A stretch of 64,000 nucleotides of DNA from Pseudovibrio sp. JCM 19062 (GCA_001310715.1 BAXV01000003.1:62001-126000); one strand, 5' to 3'. Numbered from the stretch's first letter, positions 10,160 to 19,064 are shown. The notes: generated by a model not told the origin, from the sequence alone. Numbers and translations are program-made.

Positions 10160-11126
10160 ATGAGGCATCTTCTGGGTTCAATCAGTATTCTTGGTGTGTT
10201 GGCGGGTAGCGTGTCGTTTCCGGCACTGGCTCAGGCACAGGTCAACGTGGTGACGTCCATCAAGCCGGTCCATTCTCTTGTGGCCAGTGTGATGGAGGGC
10301 GTTGGCACCCCCGATCTGGTGGTCGAAGGGGCAGCTCACCGCACTCCTATAGCCTGCGCCCATCAACGGCCCGCAAGATCGCCAATGCAGATGTGGTGTT
10401 CTGGGTGGGACCCAGATGGAGAGCTTTCTTGAAAACCCGCTGGAAAATCTTGCGGATGACGCCACCATCGTAACTCTGAGCGAGACAGATGGCCTGACCC
10501 TCCTCAGCTTCCGCGAGGGCGGTGATTTCGAAGGCCATGCCCACGAGGACCATGCAGGCGAAGCTGAGAGCGAAGATCCCGCGCATGATGATCATGACGA
10601 AGAAGCCATGGACATGCACATCTGGCTGGACCCGCAAAACGCCATCGCCATGCTGAACGAAATAGAGAAAGCACTCTCGGAAGCTGATCCGGAAAACGCT
10701 GCCCGATACGCCGCCAATGCAAAGGCTGAGGCAGATGAGATTACTGCTACTTCCGAAATATTGAAGGCAGAGCTACAAAACCATCAGAACAAGCCGTTCG
10801 TGGTGTTCCACGATGCTTACCGCTATTTTGAAGAGGCTTATGATCTCAACGCGGTTGGCTCTGTCACCGTAAGTCCGGAAGTTCTGCCCGGTGCCAAACG
10901 CATTTCTGAAGTGCGCGAGAAACTGGAAAATCTTGACGTCGCCTGCGTCTTCTCCGAGGCGCAGTTCAACCCGAGAATGGTTGAGGTCCTGAAGGAAGGA
11001 ACTGGCGTCAACTCTGCAGAACTGGACCCGCTGGGGTCCACATTGAACGCCGGCCCGCAGCTGTACACCGACCTGCTCAAACAAATGGGCAGCGCGTTTT
11101 CAACCTGCTTGTCCGGTAATTCCTGA
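10160..11126 (+). CDS. znuA: Zinc ABC transporter, periplasmic binding protein
   Basis: Cluster A-I metal-binding lipocalin-like receptor that captures zinc in the periplasm for the ZnuBC importer, about 322 residues. An N-terminal signal peptide ends near ALAQAQVNVV. The ligand segment GSPHSYSLRPSTARK carries the first metal histidine once the frame is corrected, and a His/Asp/Glu-rich loop (HAHEDHAGEAESEDPAHDDH) follows, typical of zinc receptors and not manganese ones. MHIWLDPQNA and FVVFHDAYRYFE supply further ligand histidines. Breaks near 10334 (one G missing) and 10411 (one C missing). A GTG at 10154 is an alternative start. znuB and znuC are not adjacent, so the importer is split in this genome. 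Confidence 0.93.
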
Positions 11127-11237
11127 GCCCAAGCAATAATCATTAAAACACGCCGGAACTGACATAGCCGCCAAGGCAAGCATTGTCAGTTCCACGCAGC
11201 CCTTACAGGACCATTTGCGCAATAAACGCACGCAGGA

Positions 11238-11889
11238 TCAATCCTTAGGGCAACGACCTTTGATGGTTTTGCCGTTCCTAACCCGACCCGTTACAGATGA
11301 GCGCCGATCTTCCAGATAGACACGCCCCTTCACGCCAGAAAAGGTCACACTCGCGACCTGAGTGTTACCGTCAAGACAAAGGTACGGTCTGCCAGACCTG
11401 TTTCCAGTGTATCGGATCGTTACGTGCTCAGCGGTTGTTCTGTTGGACAGCTTGTTGCTTCCACCTTTGATTTTAAGATCAGCAAACTGTGTTTTCGATG
11501 CGTTCATCGGTCCGGTGACAGAAACCATTTTCTTGAATTGGGACCTCATCGATCTGAACGGCCCGATTACTGAAACCTTCGACCGAAAGATTGAGGTTTT
11601 GGCGGTTGTTGGCCCGGTGACAGAAACCTGCGACCTATAACGGGAAGCGGTGGAGTGAAAAGGCCCGACAACAGAAACCTTGGAAGTAAACTTAGAGTCA
11701 TTGAAGTTGGTCGGTCCCGCGATCTGCAAGGCTCCTCTGGCTGTGCTTCCCTGAACGCTGGTCGGACCATACCAAGTACGATCATGATCAATGGTTTGGT
11801 TTGAAATGTTTACAGGTCCGGCTGCAGCAGAACCACACATGATAATGGAAAAAAATCAACGCGGTTGTAGAAAAGGTTCTCTTGGTCAT
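11238..11889 (-). CDS. Secreted GP-repeat protein, predicted beta-solenoid
   Basis: Protein of about 216 residues not recognised as a named family. A signal peptide (MTKRTFSTTALIF...) starts at 11889 behind an AGGGAAG ribosome site; it joins the body across a T7 run near 11861-11867 whose length is off by one. After the signal come seven exact 17-residue repeats, each opening with Gly-Pro and mostly ending in an alternating pattern such as KVSVV, QVSVT or KVSVI. A C-terminal cap of about 70 residues has two cysteines (YLCLDG and KGRCPKD). Period and alternation suggest a stacked beta-helix with one rung per repeat. It stands alone between znuA and the MarR gene. Export to periplasm or surface is inferred; function unknown. 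Confidence 0.72.
11463..11819 (-). repeat. Seven tandem 17-codon GP repeats
   Basis: In-gene repeat of 51 bases per unit, seven units with no gap or length change. Unit starts are GPVNISN, GPTSVQG, GPTNFND, GPFHSTA, GPTTAKT, GPFRSMR and GPMNASK. DNA identity between units is low outside the GP codons, so this is an old, diverged repeat rather than a recent expansion. Confidence 0.85.
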
Positions 11890-12174
11890 ATCTTCCCTGA
11901 AATGTAGGCGTGCAAGTCTATTAACAACAGCGCTCATCAGCGCCGTTACCATCATGGATAAATCAATTTTGGCTAGGATTTGAACTTCCTGCATCTTCAG
12001 ATGGGGAACTGAATTCTAAAAACAACCTGTTATTTTGGAAAAATCATCTTTGTAAAGCCATGCGACTGATAAGATACCGCAACTCCTATCGGAATTGCGG
12101 TCCCCAAAAAAATAAAGAGAGGTTTTGCAAAGCTGCGCTCGTAAGCAGCTGGCAGCAGCACTGAAAAGGGAAGG

Positions 12175-12675
12175 CTACATCGCCCCGTCTGTTTCCAGCT
12201 TGTGGCTCCAGCGTTCCAAAATGCCTGCGAGCGCCTCACGGTCTTCTGGAGCCAGAGCCTTGAGCATCTCGGCCTCAAGCTCAAAGTGCTTACCGGCAAC
12301 TTTCTCAACCAGATCCCGCCCCGTATCGGTGAGGCGGATCATCAATGCACGTCGGTCATTCGGGTTGGCCTCCCGCCGGACCAGACCCAGTCTCTCCAGC
12401 TTGTCCAGACGGCTGGTCATAGTGCCAGAGGTCAACATGCTCGAACGTGTCAGCTCGGTTGGGCGTAGCGCATAAGGCGTCCCACTGCGGCGCAGCGTTG
12501 CCAGAACATCAAAGTCACCTGTTGCCAGACCAAACTTGCCAAAGTTGGCAGAAAGCATCTTGTTGATCTGCGTACTCAGCCGCATCATGCGCGCCAGCAC
12601 GTACATTGGGCTGGCATCAACCTTGGGATATTCGCTTTTCCACTGGTTCACAACGCGGGCAACATGATCAGTCAT
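12175..12675 (-). CDS. MarR-family transcriptional regulator
   Basis: Intact winged-helix regulator of 166 residues from MTDHVARVVNQWKSEYP. It contains the MarR DNA-binding core (LRPTELTRSSMLTSGTMTSRL) and the wing with NPNDRRALMIRLTDTG. The start at 12675 is preferred over a longer form from 12741 that would run through the operator-like palindrome. It is divergent from a DMT-family exporter, the classic layout for a MarR repressor controlling itself and an efflux gene in response to a small aromatic or toxic compound. The ligand cannot be told. Confidence 0.9.
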   Translation of the reverse strand: MTDHVARVVNQWKSEYPKVDASPMYVLARMMRLSTQINKMLSANFGKFGLATGDFDVLATLRRSGTPYALRPTELTRSSMLTSGTMTSRLDKLERLGLVRREANPNDRRALMIRLTDTGRDLVEKVAGKHFELEAEMLKALAPEDREALAGILERWSHKLETDGAM

Positions 12676-12730
12676 GGTCACTCTCAATAATCTGGTTTTC
12701 GGCAATCTCCCATATATTGCAGATGAATTA

Positions 12731-12742
12731 CTTGATATCAAG
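12731..12742. promoter_or_regulatory. Palindromic operator between marR-type gene and exporter
   Basis: CTTGATATCAAG is a perfect 12-base palindrome, followed by an extra half-site ATACTTGA at 12743-12750. It lies 55 bases before the MarR start and 77 bases before the exporter start, in the only gap between them. Size and symmetry fit a MarR dimer site; binding is inferred. Confidence 0.6.
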
Positions 12743-12819
12743 ATACTTGACGTTTCTATCTACATATCTTAAACAGCGACTCGAATAATTTGAAGTCAAA
12801 ATAATTGAGGTCGAAGTAT

Positions 12820-13697
12820 ATGTTGATTCAACTGCGCACAGCGCTCACGCCCGCCATTTGGGGCACCACATACGCAGTCACCACGCTGCTGCTGCCCGCA
12901 GACCATCCCGTCTGGATGGTGGTCTATCGCCTGCTGCCCGCAGGCCTGCTGCTGCTGGCACTGGCACCCGGCGTGCTCAAAGGTCCATGGGTAAAGCGCG
13001 CCATGACCATCGGCCTGACCAACCTGTCCATGATCTTCTTTGTCTTCATCGCCGCATTCCGTCTGCCAAGTGGAATGGCCGGAACCCTCATGGCAACACT
13101 TCCCTTGCAGATCATTTTCTACATCTGGATTCTGGATGGCAAGAAACCCGTTGCCCGCCAGCTCATGGCCGCGCTTCTTGGCCTGATTGGCGTCGGCATG
13201 TTGCTGCTTGGTGCACTTGAGCTGGACTGGATAGGCATTGCAGCGGCAATGGCCGCGTGTTTGAGCACGTTCACCGGCGTTTACCTCGGCGGCAAATGGG
13301 GCAAACCTGATGTGAGCATGGTTACCTACACCGGCTGGCATGTCACTCTGGGTGGCCTGTATGCCGTGCCGATCGCGCTCATGCTGGAAGGTGCCGCTCC
13401 CATGCCGGACCTGAACATGGTACTGGCGTTCTTCTGGATCGGAATTCTGGGAATGGGGCTGGCATCAGTCAACTGGATGAAGGGGATCGTTCAACTCAAC
13501 CTACCACGATTGGCTTCCTGTCGCTGGTCAACCCGGTAACGGCTGTCTTGTGTGGTCTGTTGTTGATCGGAGAGGAGTTTGGCATCCGTCAGTGGGTCGG
13601 TATCCTCATCGTGCTGGGAAGCATTGTTTATGCTTTGACAACACCGGATGCCTCAAAAAGAGCAGCGCAACCCAAAGCAACCGCAGCAACCAGCTAG
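12820..13697 (+). CDS. DMT-family (EamA) exporter
   Basis: Inner membrane transporter of the drug/metabolite superfamily, about 293 residues with about ten hydrophobic helices from two EamA repeats. Seen: WGTTYAVTTLLLP at the first helix, HPVWMVVYRLLPAGLLLLA, and FLSLVNPVTAVLCGLLLIGE in the last EamA segment. The ATG at 12820, 10 bases after a GAGG site, is preferred over a TTG at 12805. The frame breaks near 13502, where CCC is read as CC. It is divergent from the MarR gene and likely controlled by it. The substrate is unknown; family members export amino acids, metabolites or drugs. The stop codon overlaps the first base of a palindromic repeat. Confidence 0.85.
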
Positions 13698-13799
13698 AGC
13701 GTATTCCCGAAAAGTGGGTCCGGTTTTCGGAGATGAATACGCGTGAGAATAAACGTTTAGAGCTTGGCGCGTGAATTCATATGAACGCGACATGCTCTA
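13695..13799. repeat. Paired intergenic palindromes (RIME-like)
   Basis: Two adjacent imperfect palindromes. The first (13699-13742) pairs GCGTATTC with GAATACGC and CCGAAAA with TTTTCGG around GTGGGTCCGG. The second (13758-13799) is bounded by TAGAGC and GCTCTA with an inner GCGT/ACGC. The CCGAAAA-GTGG-CCGGTTTTCGG core is the pattern of the RIME-type intergenic elements widespread in Rhizobiales. A fragment resembling the left arm (GGAGCGTATTCCG) recurs near 14321. Confidence 0.7.
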
Positions 13800-13914
13800 A
13801 AACAGGCTCTGACAAAGTGGGGAAGAGGAGAGAAGGCAGGTTCAAAACCATGAGCCTGCCGTAAGCCTAAACGATCAAAGGCTTGGAGCGTGCCCGCTCA
13901 AAACGGAACAAAGA

Positions 13915-14151
13915 TCAGCGCAGGTAGGCGATATAGGCATCCTGCGCTTTTCGCATGGCTTCAACCTTGTCGTTGACGTCGCCTTTGCACACAACACCGT
14001 TGTGATGCAGCTCCCAGCGCCATGGCTTGCGGGTCGTGTCACATTCTTCGCGATGAACCCGCATACTCATTTCAGTATTGAGAACGCCCGTTCCGACAGT
14101 GTAATCAGGAACGTTTCTCCAAAGCTGGCGCCACTGAAACTTCTTGGACAT
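13915..14151 (-). CDS. Small hypothetical protein
   Basis: Possible gene for 78 residues starting MSKKFQWRQLWRNVPDYTV, ending in an alpha-helical, charged tail. It has two cysteines and many Trp/Arg residues and no signal peptide or membrane segment. The ribosome site is weak and no family is recognised. Composition is protein-like and there is no competing reading frame of similar quality, so it is kept at modest confidence. Confidence 0.45.
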   Translation of the reverse strand: MSKKFQWRQLWRNVPDYTVGTGVLNTEMSMRVHREECDTTRKPWRWELHHNGVVCKGDVNDKVEAMRKAQDAYIAYLR

Positions 14152-14507
14152 AGTTATCTCGCACCCGATGTTCTTTCTATGTTCTCTTTGTGGGATGATT
14201 CCATTAATTTTCTCCTAATATCTGTGATGTGTTACAGACAGACCGCATACAAACAACTCAAGCACAAGGTTCGGCTGCTCACCGAGGCCTATGATTTTTC
14301 CGTTGTCAAACACAGCTTTTGGAGCGTATTCCGTTTAAGTAGATGCAATCAAACGACAAAAATCCCCTCATTCTCAGGCAAACCAGCACCCACGCAAAGG
14401 ACTGACGCTGCTTGATGAGGCGGAACTGGCTTCTCGTTTTTTTGGCTCTTTTACCTTGCCATCCAGTTCCATTTCCGCCGTCGGACCGTCTTCCAGATTG
14501 GAACCCG
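14152..14507. other. Gene-free stretch
   Basis: About 355 bases between the small hypothetical gene and the monooxygenase gene. A short piece near 14321 resembles one arm of the palindromic repeat at 13695. Open frames here have no recognisable product or ribosome site. Nothing else seen. Confidence 0.3.
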
Positions 14508-14793
14508 TTAGATGCGCGTCATTTCGTCTACAGTATGCCTATCCAAAACGCCGTCTGTTGCGGCAAAAAAACGCCGCCAAATGCGGTGTCTTCATGTGGT
14601 CTTGCCACAGGGCACGGCTCTCCCATTGTTCAAAATACAGGAAGTGACCGGGTTCATCATTGTGCACGTGCAGGTCGTATTGCACGCACCCAGCATCTGC
14701 ACGGCTCACATCAATCAATTTCACAAGCTCGGTCTTAAGCTGTTCTTCTTTACCTTTAACGGCATAGAGATGGGCAACGATGGTTAATGTCAT
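14508..14793 (-). CDS. Antibiotic biosynthesis monooxygenase (ABM) domain protein
   Basis: Small dimeric ferredoxin-like-fold protein of about 95 residues of the YgiN/ABM type, which act as cofactor-free quinol or polyketide monooxygenases. The sequence opens MTLTIVAHLYAVKGKEEQLK and has the family's central FLYFEQWESRALWQDHMKTPH. The start is supported by AAAGGA. The frame breaks in an A7 run at about 14567-14573 (read on the plus strand), which looks one base too long; beyond it the end reads DGVLDRHTVDEMTRI and stops at 14508. It is divergent from an HxlR-type regulator, which often senses quinones or aldehydes, so the pair may form a small redox-stress unit. Confidence 0.82.
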
Positions 14794-14904
14794 TGTGTGA
14801 TCCTTTCTTTTGTTTTGCTGGCAAGGAACCTATATAATCGCTATATCGGGAATAAGTACGCACAAATTGGCCTATAGGGGCAAAAAGGATACCGTGGAGC
14901 TAAC

Positions 14905-15261
14905 ATGAATGATAAAAACCAACGCTTCCAGCAATCCAATTGTAGTCAGGGCTGTCCGGTAGAAGCTGCATTGGAGCTGATTGGTGGCAAATGGAAAGGC
15001 GTCATCCTCTACCACCTGATGGAAGGCACCCAGCGCTTCGGCGAGCTGAAAAAGCAAATTGGATCAGTCACCCAGCGCATGTTGACTAAACAGCTTCGCG
15101 AGCTGGAAACGGATGGTCTGGTTGCCCGCAAAGTCTACGCAGTCGTCCCGCCTCGGGTGGAATACTCGCTCACCCTAAAAGGTGAAACCCTGCGCCCAAT
15201 CATCCTCGCCCTGCGTGACTGGGGTGTAGATCACACGGCGCAAGAAAATGAAGAAGCCTGA
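14905..15261 (+). CDS. HxlR-family transcriptional regulator
   Basis: Intact winged-helix regulator of 118 residues. Seen: the conserved [20 protein letters not shown] start of the HxlR domain with its cysteine, [20 protein letters not shown] as recognition region, and [16 protein letters not shown] as the wing. Members of this family respond to formaldehyde, quinones or diamide, often through that cysteine. It is divergent from the ABM monooxygenase; the 110-base gap carries two TATAT-rich short repeats near 14831-14845 that may be part of the promoter or operator. Confidence 0.9.
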   Translation: MNDKNQRFQQSNCSQGCPVEAALELIGGKWKGVILYHLMEGTQRFGELKKQIGSVTQRMLTKQLRELETDGLVARKVYAVVPPRVEYSLTLKGETLRPIILALRDWGVDHTAQENEEA

Positions 15262-15349
15262 CAGCAAAAGGGCATTATGAATGCGCAGCTGGGGTGTCTG
15301 CATGCTCTTAAACGCAGGAAGTCTAAGCGGCATATAAGGCCTAAGCCCG

Positions 15350-15595
15350 CTAATGATCTTCCCCGAAAGGCCACGAAAATGGCCAGATGAAAGGCCCAAG
15401 CCCAACCGTGCAGAAAAACAGGAAGTAAGCACTCACCATACCAATCAGGTCCAGCTCATAAAGCGCCAGTCCCGCCTTAACAAGCACGTAGGCACTAAAC
15501 AGCATAAACCCAACCGCCACCACCACCCGCACCGCAAGCATCACCAGATCCTGAAAAGACCGGTAGGTCTTAGGCTGTATGTTGGTAGTGCCCAT
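15350..15595 (-). CDS. Small membrane protein
   Basis: Hypothetical protein of 81 residues starting MGTTNIQPKTYRSFQDLVML, with two hydrophobic helices (about residues 18-40 and 50-75) and a C-terminal WPFSWPFGEDH. Start chosen at 15595 because AAGGA lies eight bases upstream; the longer form from 15619 lacks a site. It is probably an inner membrane protein. No named family recognised. Confidence 0.6.
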   Translation of the reverse strand: MGTTNIQPKTYRSFQDLVMLAVRVVVAVGFMLFSAYVLVKAGLALYELDLIGMVSAYFLFFCTVGLGPFIWPFSWPFGEDH

Positions 15596-15766
15596 GGTTG
15601 AGTTCCTTTCCACGCTCAATATGACAAGAAAAACCTATCAGATTCCTTCATCCATACACCGCACAGTGTTGAGTGGCTTATAATCCAGTATTCCCCCTGT
15701 TTATGATCGCTTGTTATCTTTGCAGAAATTGCGGCGCATGCTGTTCCATATTTTTATTTCCTTATT

Positions 15767-15943
15767 GGATCAGGAGGTAAAGGAAAGGCAGATGCTATGG
15801 CCTACACACTCATACAAACCGCTAAGCTCACCAATGTCGAACCGCAAAGGTGGCCCTCTTGGGTTCGGGCTCAAATTGCTGACCAGAAGATCAATCGCCT
15901 CAACGACCTCAAGTCATGGTGTTACGCTGCAAAAGCAGCGTAA
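15767..15943 (+). pseudogene. IS66-family transposase, C-terminal relic
   Basis: A 58-codon stretch reading GSGGKGKADAMAYTLIQTAK and continuing LTNVEPQRWPSW, ADQKINRLNDLKSW. This is the C-terminal tail of IS66-type transposases, whose usual form is a GSD..A..Y.LI.TAKLNGVDP..W motif followed by IADHPI.R.DELLPW. Nothing of the catalytic domain remains upstream and no terminal inverted repeats were found. It is a decayed insertion sequence end. Confidence 0.75.
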
Positions 15944-15983
15944 CTGAAGCCCTGCGTGACAAACAGGTTGGCTCGCCAATCAT

Positions 15984-16652
15984 TTACGTAAGGTCAAACT
16001 TTGCCACAGAGCGTGTCTTTCGTCGGAATAAATACCATCCTGTCCACAGCGTGCCATAGAGAAACAAGACAGCATAGATCGCAGGATGCGGGCTTTCCAC
16101 AGAGCTAATTGAGCCTGCATAAGATGCAATAAGAACGTAGGGAAGCGTGCTCAGACTGAAATAAGAAACATAACGAACGAAGTTCATGTTTGTGGCACCG
16201 GCCATACAAGCTGTCACCTCAGGTACGATTGGGGCTGCGCGAGATAGAACGATCATAACAGGTCCGTTTTGATGAAAGGTCCTGGCCATCTCTTGTCGGT
16301 CATCAGGATTTCGAACCAATAGTGAAATAGCTCGCTCCCCCCAAATTCGACTGATCGTATAACCAGAAAATGCTGCGACAGACATACCTATGAATGCTGC
16401 GGTTGCTCCTGCCGAAAACCCAAGAAAATAGCCCGCTAGTATCGTGATAGTTAGGGTTGGGACAGCAACAAATAAGTCTAGAAAGAGAAGAAGGATGACG
16501 GTGCCTACGAGCCACAATGGGTCAACGTTTGCCGCCAGTTCCAACCACAGCCTGACGTTTTCAACCGTTAGTATTCCCAGTAGCCGGCCCATTACGAATG
16601 TGAGTGCAAAAATTGATCCCAAGACCAGCATGACTTTGATAAGAGGTTTCAT
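15984..16652 (-). CDS. VTT-domain (TVP38/TMEM64, DedA-like) membrane protein
   Basis: Intact inner membrane protein of 222 residues with about five to six helices. The VTT/SNARE-associated core includes ILAGYFLGFSAGATAAFIGM and SRAAPIVPEVTACMAGATNM. Relatives of the DedA/TVP38 group act in lipid flipping and membrane homeostasis; the role here is not known. It starts three bases after the stop of the SDR gene, so the two are one operon. Confidence 0.85.
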   Translation of the reverse strand: MKPLIKVMLVLGSIFALTFVMGRLLGILTVENVRLWLELAANVDPLWLVGTVILLLFLDLFVAVPTLTITILAGYFLGFSAGATAAFIGMSVAAFSGYTISRIWGERAISLLVRNPDDRQEMARTFHQNGPVMIVLSRAAPIVPEVTACMAGATNMNFVRYVSYFSLSTLPYVLIASYAGSISSVESPHPAIYAVLFLYGTLWTGWYLFRRKTRSVAKFDLT

Positions 16653-16655
16653 GGG

Positions 16656-17388
16656 TTAGCTCGCCTTCATCATTTTGGCAGCAAGGCCAGGTGACAGACG
16701 GTGTATAACCCTAAGAAACTTGACTTTGCCGACATCCGTTACTGAGCGTGAACTCAACAACCCTCTAATAATCTCTGCGGCAGCTCGCTCGGCAGATAGT
16801 TTTCCTTTGCCTCTGCCCTTTGTCATCTCTGTATCAACCAATGGCAAAAACACTTGTTTTACATCGATATTGGTGTCTTCAAGCTGATGTTGAAGCGATT
16901 GGGAAAAAAAATATCGAGCGAACCTTTGGTCGCGCAATACACCGCTGAACTTGCCTTAGGGGAGATAGCCAATCCGGAGTTCACATTGAGAATAATTGAT
17001 GGATCGGACTTCATCAGGTTAGGTAAGAGCAAATAGATAAGGGTGCAGACAGACGTGAAATTGACATCAATTTCACGCTTGATGGTTTCAAATCTAAAAT
17101 CATCATCCAAAAATGAGGCGTGTATTGCACAGCGGCATTGTTGATTAAGATATCAACGTTTTTGCCCGTACCAACCAATGATTCGGCTGCATTCTCAACG
17201 GATTTGAGATCAGCAAGGTCCGCTTCAATGACGTTTATTCCTCCGTACTCGTGGCGTAATTTATTCAAACCAGATGAAGGACGAGCGATGACTGAAATCT
17301 CGTTTTCGTCATTAAGCTGCTTCACCAACTCAAGTCCTATTCCTGACGCGCCGCCAGTAATGACAATATACTTACCAACAATCTTCAT
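16656..17388 (-). CDS. Short-chain dehydrogenase/reductase (DltE-like)
   Basis: Classical SDR of about 244 residues. Seen: nucleotide-binding ITGGASGIGLEL, the NNA motif in ILINNAAVQYTPHF, and the catalytic YxxxK as YCATKGSLD with an upstream serine in NVNSGLA. The C-terminus KQVFLPLVDTEMTKGRGKGK resembles DltE-type oxidoreductases. Breaks lie near 17112 (a T5 run probably short by one) and in an A8 run near 16907-16914. It forms an operon with the VTT-domain gene and is divergent from a Crp-type regulator. The substrate is unknown. Confidence 0.82.
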
Positions 17389-17475
17389 TTGTTACTTCCG
17401 AACAGATTGATTAATCATGATGTTCGGAATGAATACGTGTCCCTGCGGCTTTCGGAATTAACCCAAGTTAAAATC

Positions 17476-18003
17476 ATGAAATTAAATGAATTCATCACAC
17501 TGAACGGCAAGCCTCGTTCCGCGGAACTAAACGAGTATTTGTTCCGACAAGGAGATATGAGCCAATCCCTGTTTCTGGTGAACAGCGGGTTGTTAAAGGC
17601 ATACTACCTGTCACCGGATGGTAAGGAGAACATCAAGTCCTTTATCCTGCCGGGCGACAGTATTGGCAGCCTAAGTGCAATTCATGCAGGCGAGCTTTGT
17701 ACATTCAGCCTTGTCTGTCTGAAACCCTGCGAGCTTGTCGTTCTGCGTTTCAGCGAACTGTATGAAGCCAGCCGTAAAGACCCTGAAATCTCCGCAGCCG
17801 TGGTCGATTTTCTACTCAAGTTTGGCATGAAGAAAGAAATGCGGGAATATGAACTGCTGTGTTTATCTGCCGAAGACCGGTATCGAAGACTTTTACAAAA
17901 CACACCAGAGATCATTGAGCTGGTAACACAAAACGAGATTGCTCGCTATCTCGGCATCACACCGGTCGCACTAAGCCGTATCAAGAAGCGTCTGGCTGAC
18001 TAG
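17476..18003 (+). CDS. Crp/Fnr-family regulator
   Basis: Intact cyclic-nucleotide-binding-domain regulator of 175 residues. The beta-roll includes FRQGDMSQSLFLVNSGLLKA and SFILPGDSIGS, and the C-terminal HTH reads TQNEIARYLGITPVALSRIK. No Fnr-type N-terminal cysteine cluster is present, so oxygen sensing by an iron-sulfur centre is unlikely. Start at 17476 (MKLNEFITLNGKPRS) is preferred because the longer frame from 17389 abuts the divergent SDR start. Position suggests control of the SDR-VTT operon. Confidence 0.85.
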   Translation: MKLNEFITLNGKPRSAELNEYLFRQGDMSQSLFLVNSGLLKAYYLSPDGKENIKSFILPGDSIGSLSAIHAGELCTFSLVCLKPCELVVLRFSELYEASRKDPEISAAVVDFLLKFGMKKEMREYELLCLSAEDRYRRLLQNTPEIIELVTQNEIARYLGITPVALSRIKKRLAD

Positions 18004-18052
18004 GTGTATAGTCCCGTTATGTGATGGGCTGGGCTCTGAAGCGAGTTGGAGA

Positions 18053-18997
18053 CTAAGAGGCCGCCTGCTTTCCCAGCCAGTTCAAGATCGCCTGGTTCGT
18101 TTCATCCGGCCTTTCTTGCTGGATCCAATGACCGCAATCCAGATTGACCACGTCCACATTGGGCACAAACTCTTCTAGCCTTTTAGACTTCGGGACCACG
18201 TCCCTGTCGCCATAAATCATCAAGGCAGGCTGTTCGATGATTGGGTTGACGTCCGCTAATAGATGCCAGTTACGATCAAAGTTTCTGTACCAATTCAGGC
18301 CTCCGGTGAACCCTGAGGTCTCAAAAGCGGAAACGAAGACCGCAAGTTCACTATCGCTCATTAGGGGGTCACCGCGAGGTGTTTCCGCTTTGGCCAGATT
18401 GATCAATGCCATACCCGGTTCCGGCGCTCTGGGGGGCTGGTTCTTCCTGTATATGTTGCGAAGGAACTGGAACGTATTTTCTTCAAACACCACGTCCGCG
18501 ACGCCGGGTTGCCGGTTGAAGTGAACAACATAGAAGTCGCTGCCAAGCATATCTTCCATGAACTCGACCCATGGCTTCGGGCCGCGTTCCTGATAAGGCA
18601 CGCTCAGATTGATCACCTTGTTGACGCGCTCGGGATGCAACAAAGCCAAGCCCCAGACAACAAGCGCCCCCCAATCATGCCCAACAAAGGTCGCCTGTTC
18701 GTATCCATAATGATCAAGCAGTCCGGTTAAATCACCCGCCAAATGCGCAATGTCATAGTCTGTCACCTTACTCGGGCGCGAGGAGTTGCCAAAGCCTCGC
18801 TGGTTCGGGACGATGACATGGTAGCCCGCATCAACAAGCGCTGGCACCTGATACCGCCACGAAAAAGCATGCTCCGGCCAGCCATGGCAAAGAATAATAG
18901 GGTTTCCCGCGTTTTGCTGGCCTGCTTCAAAAACTTCAAGCTCCACATCATTGACCGAAATAAGAGTGGGCTTGGAAAAATTAATCGGATTAAACAT
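18053..18997 (-). CDS. Epoxide hydrolase-like alpha/beta hydrolase
   Basis: Intact alpha/beta-hydrolase of 314 residues close to soluble epoxide hydrolases. The oxyanion motif is HGWPEHAFSWRYQ, the nucleophile aspartate is in VGHDWGALV, the acid is in YGDRDVVPK and the histidine in DCGHWIQQERP. The Asp nucleophile and the HGWP motif separate it from esterases and match epoxide hydrolases or haloalkane dehalogenases. Start at 18997 (MFNPINFSKPTLISV) is favoured over 19030. It lies beside the integrase relic at dusA, so it may be cargo of a former island; this is only positional. Confidence 0.85.
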   Translation of the reverse strand: MFNPINFSKPTLISVNDVELEVFEAGQQNAGNPIILCHGWPEHAFSWRYQVPALVDAGYHVIVPNQRGFGNSSRPSKVTDYDIAHLAGDLTGLLDHYGYEQATFVGHDWGALVVWGLALLHPERVNKVINLSVPYQERGPKPWVEFMEDMLGSDFYVVHFNRQPGVADVVFEENTFQFLRNIYRKNQPPRAPEPGMALINLAKAETPRGDPLMSDSELAVFVSAFETSGFTGGLNWYRNFDRNWHLLADVNPIIEQPALMIYGDRDVVPKSKRLEEFVPNVDVVNLDCGHWIQQERPDETNQAILNWLGKQAAS

Positions 18998-19064
18998 AGG
19001 AGTGCCCCTTGGGCTTTTGGGGGTGTTCAAAGGACGTCCCTTGATTCGGACGTAGTCAATTTCC

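Noticed and set aside
14412..14738. Open frame starting MMRRNWLLVFLALLPCHPV that looks like a signal peptide
   Set aside because: It runs antisense over the ABM monooxygenase gene, has no ribosome site, and its later part has no protein-like composition.
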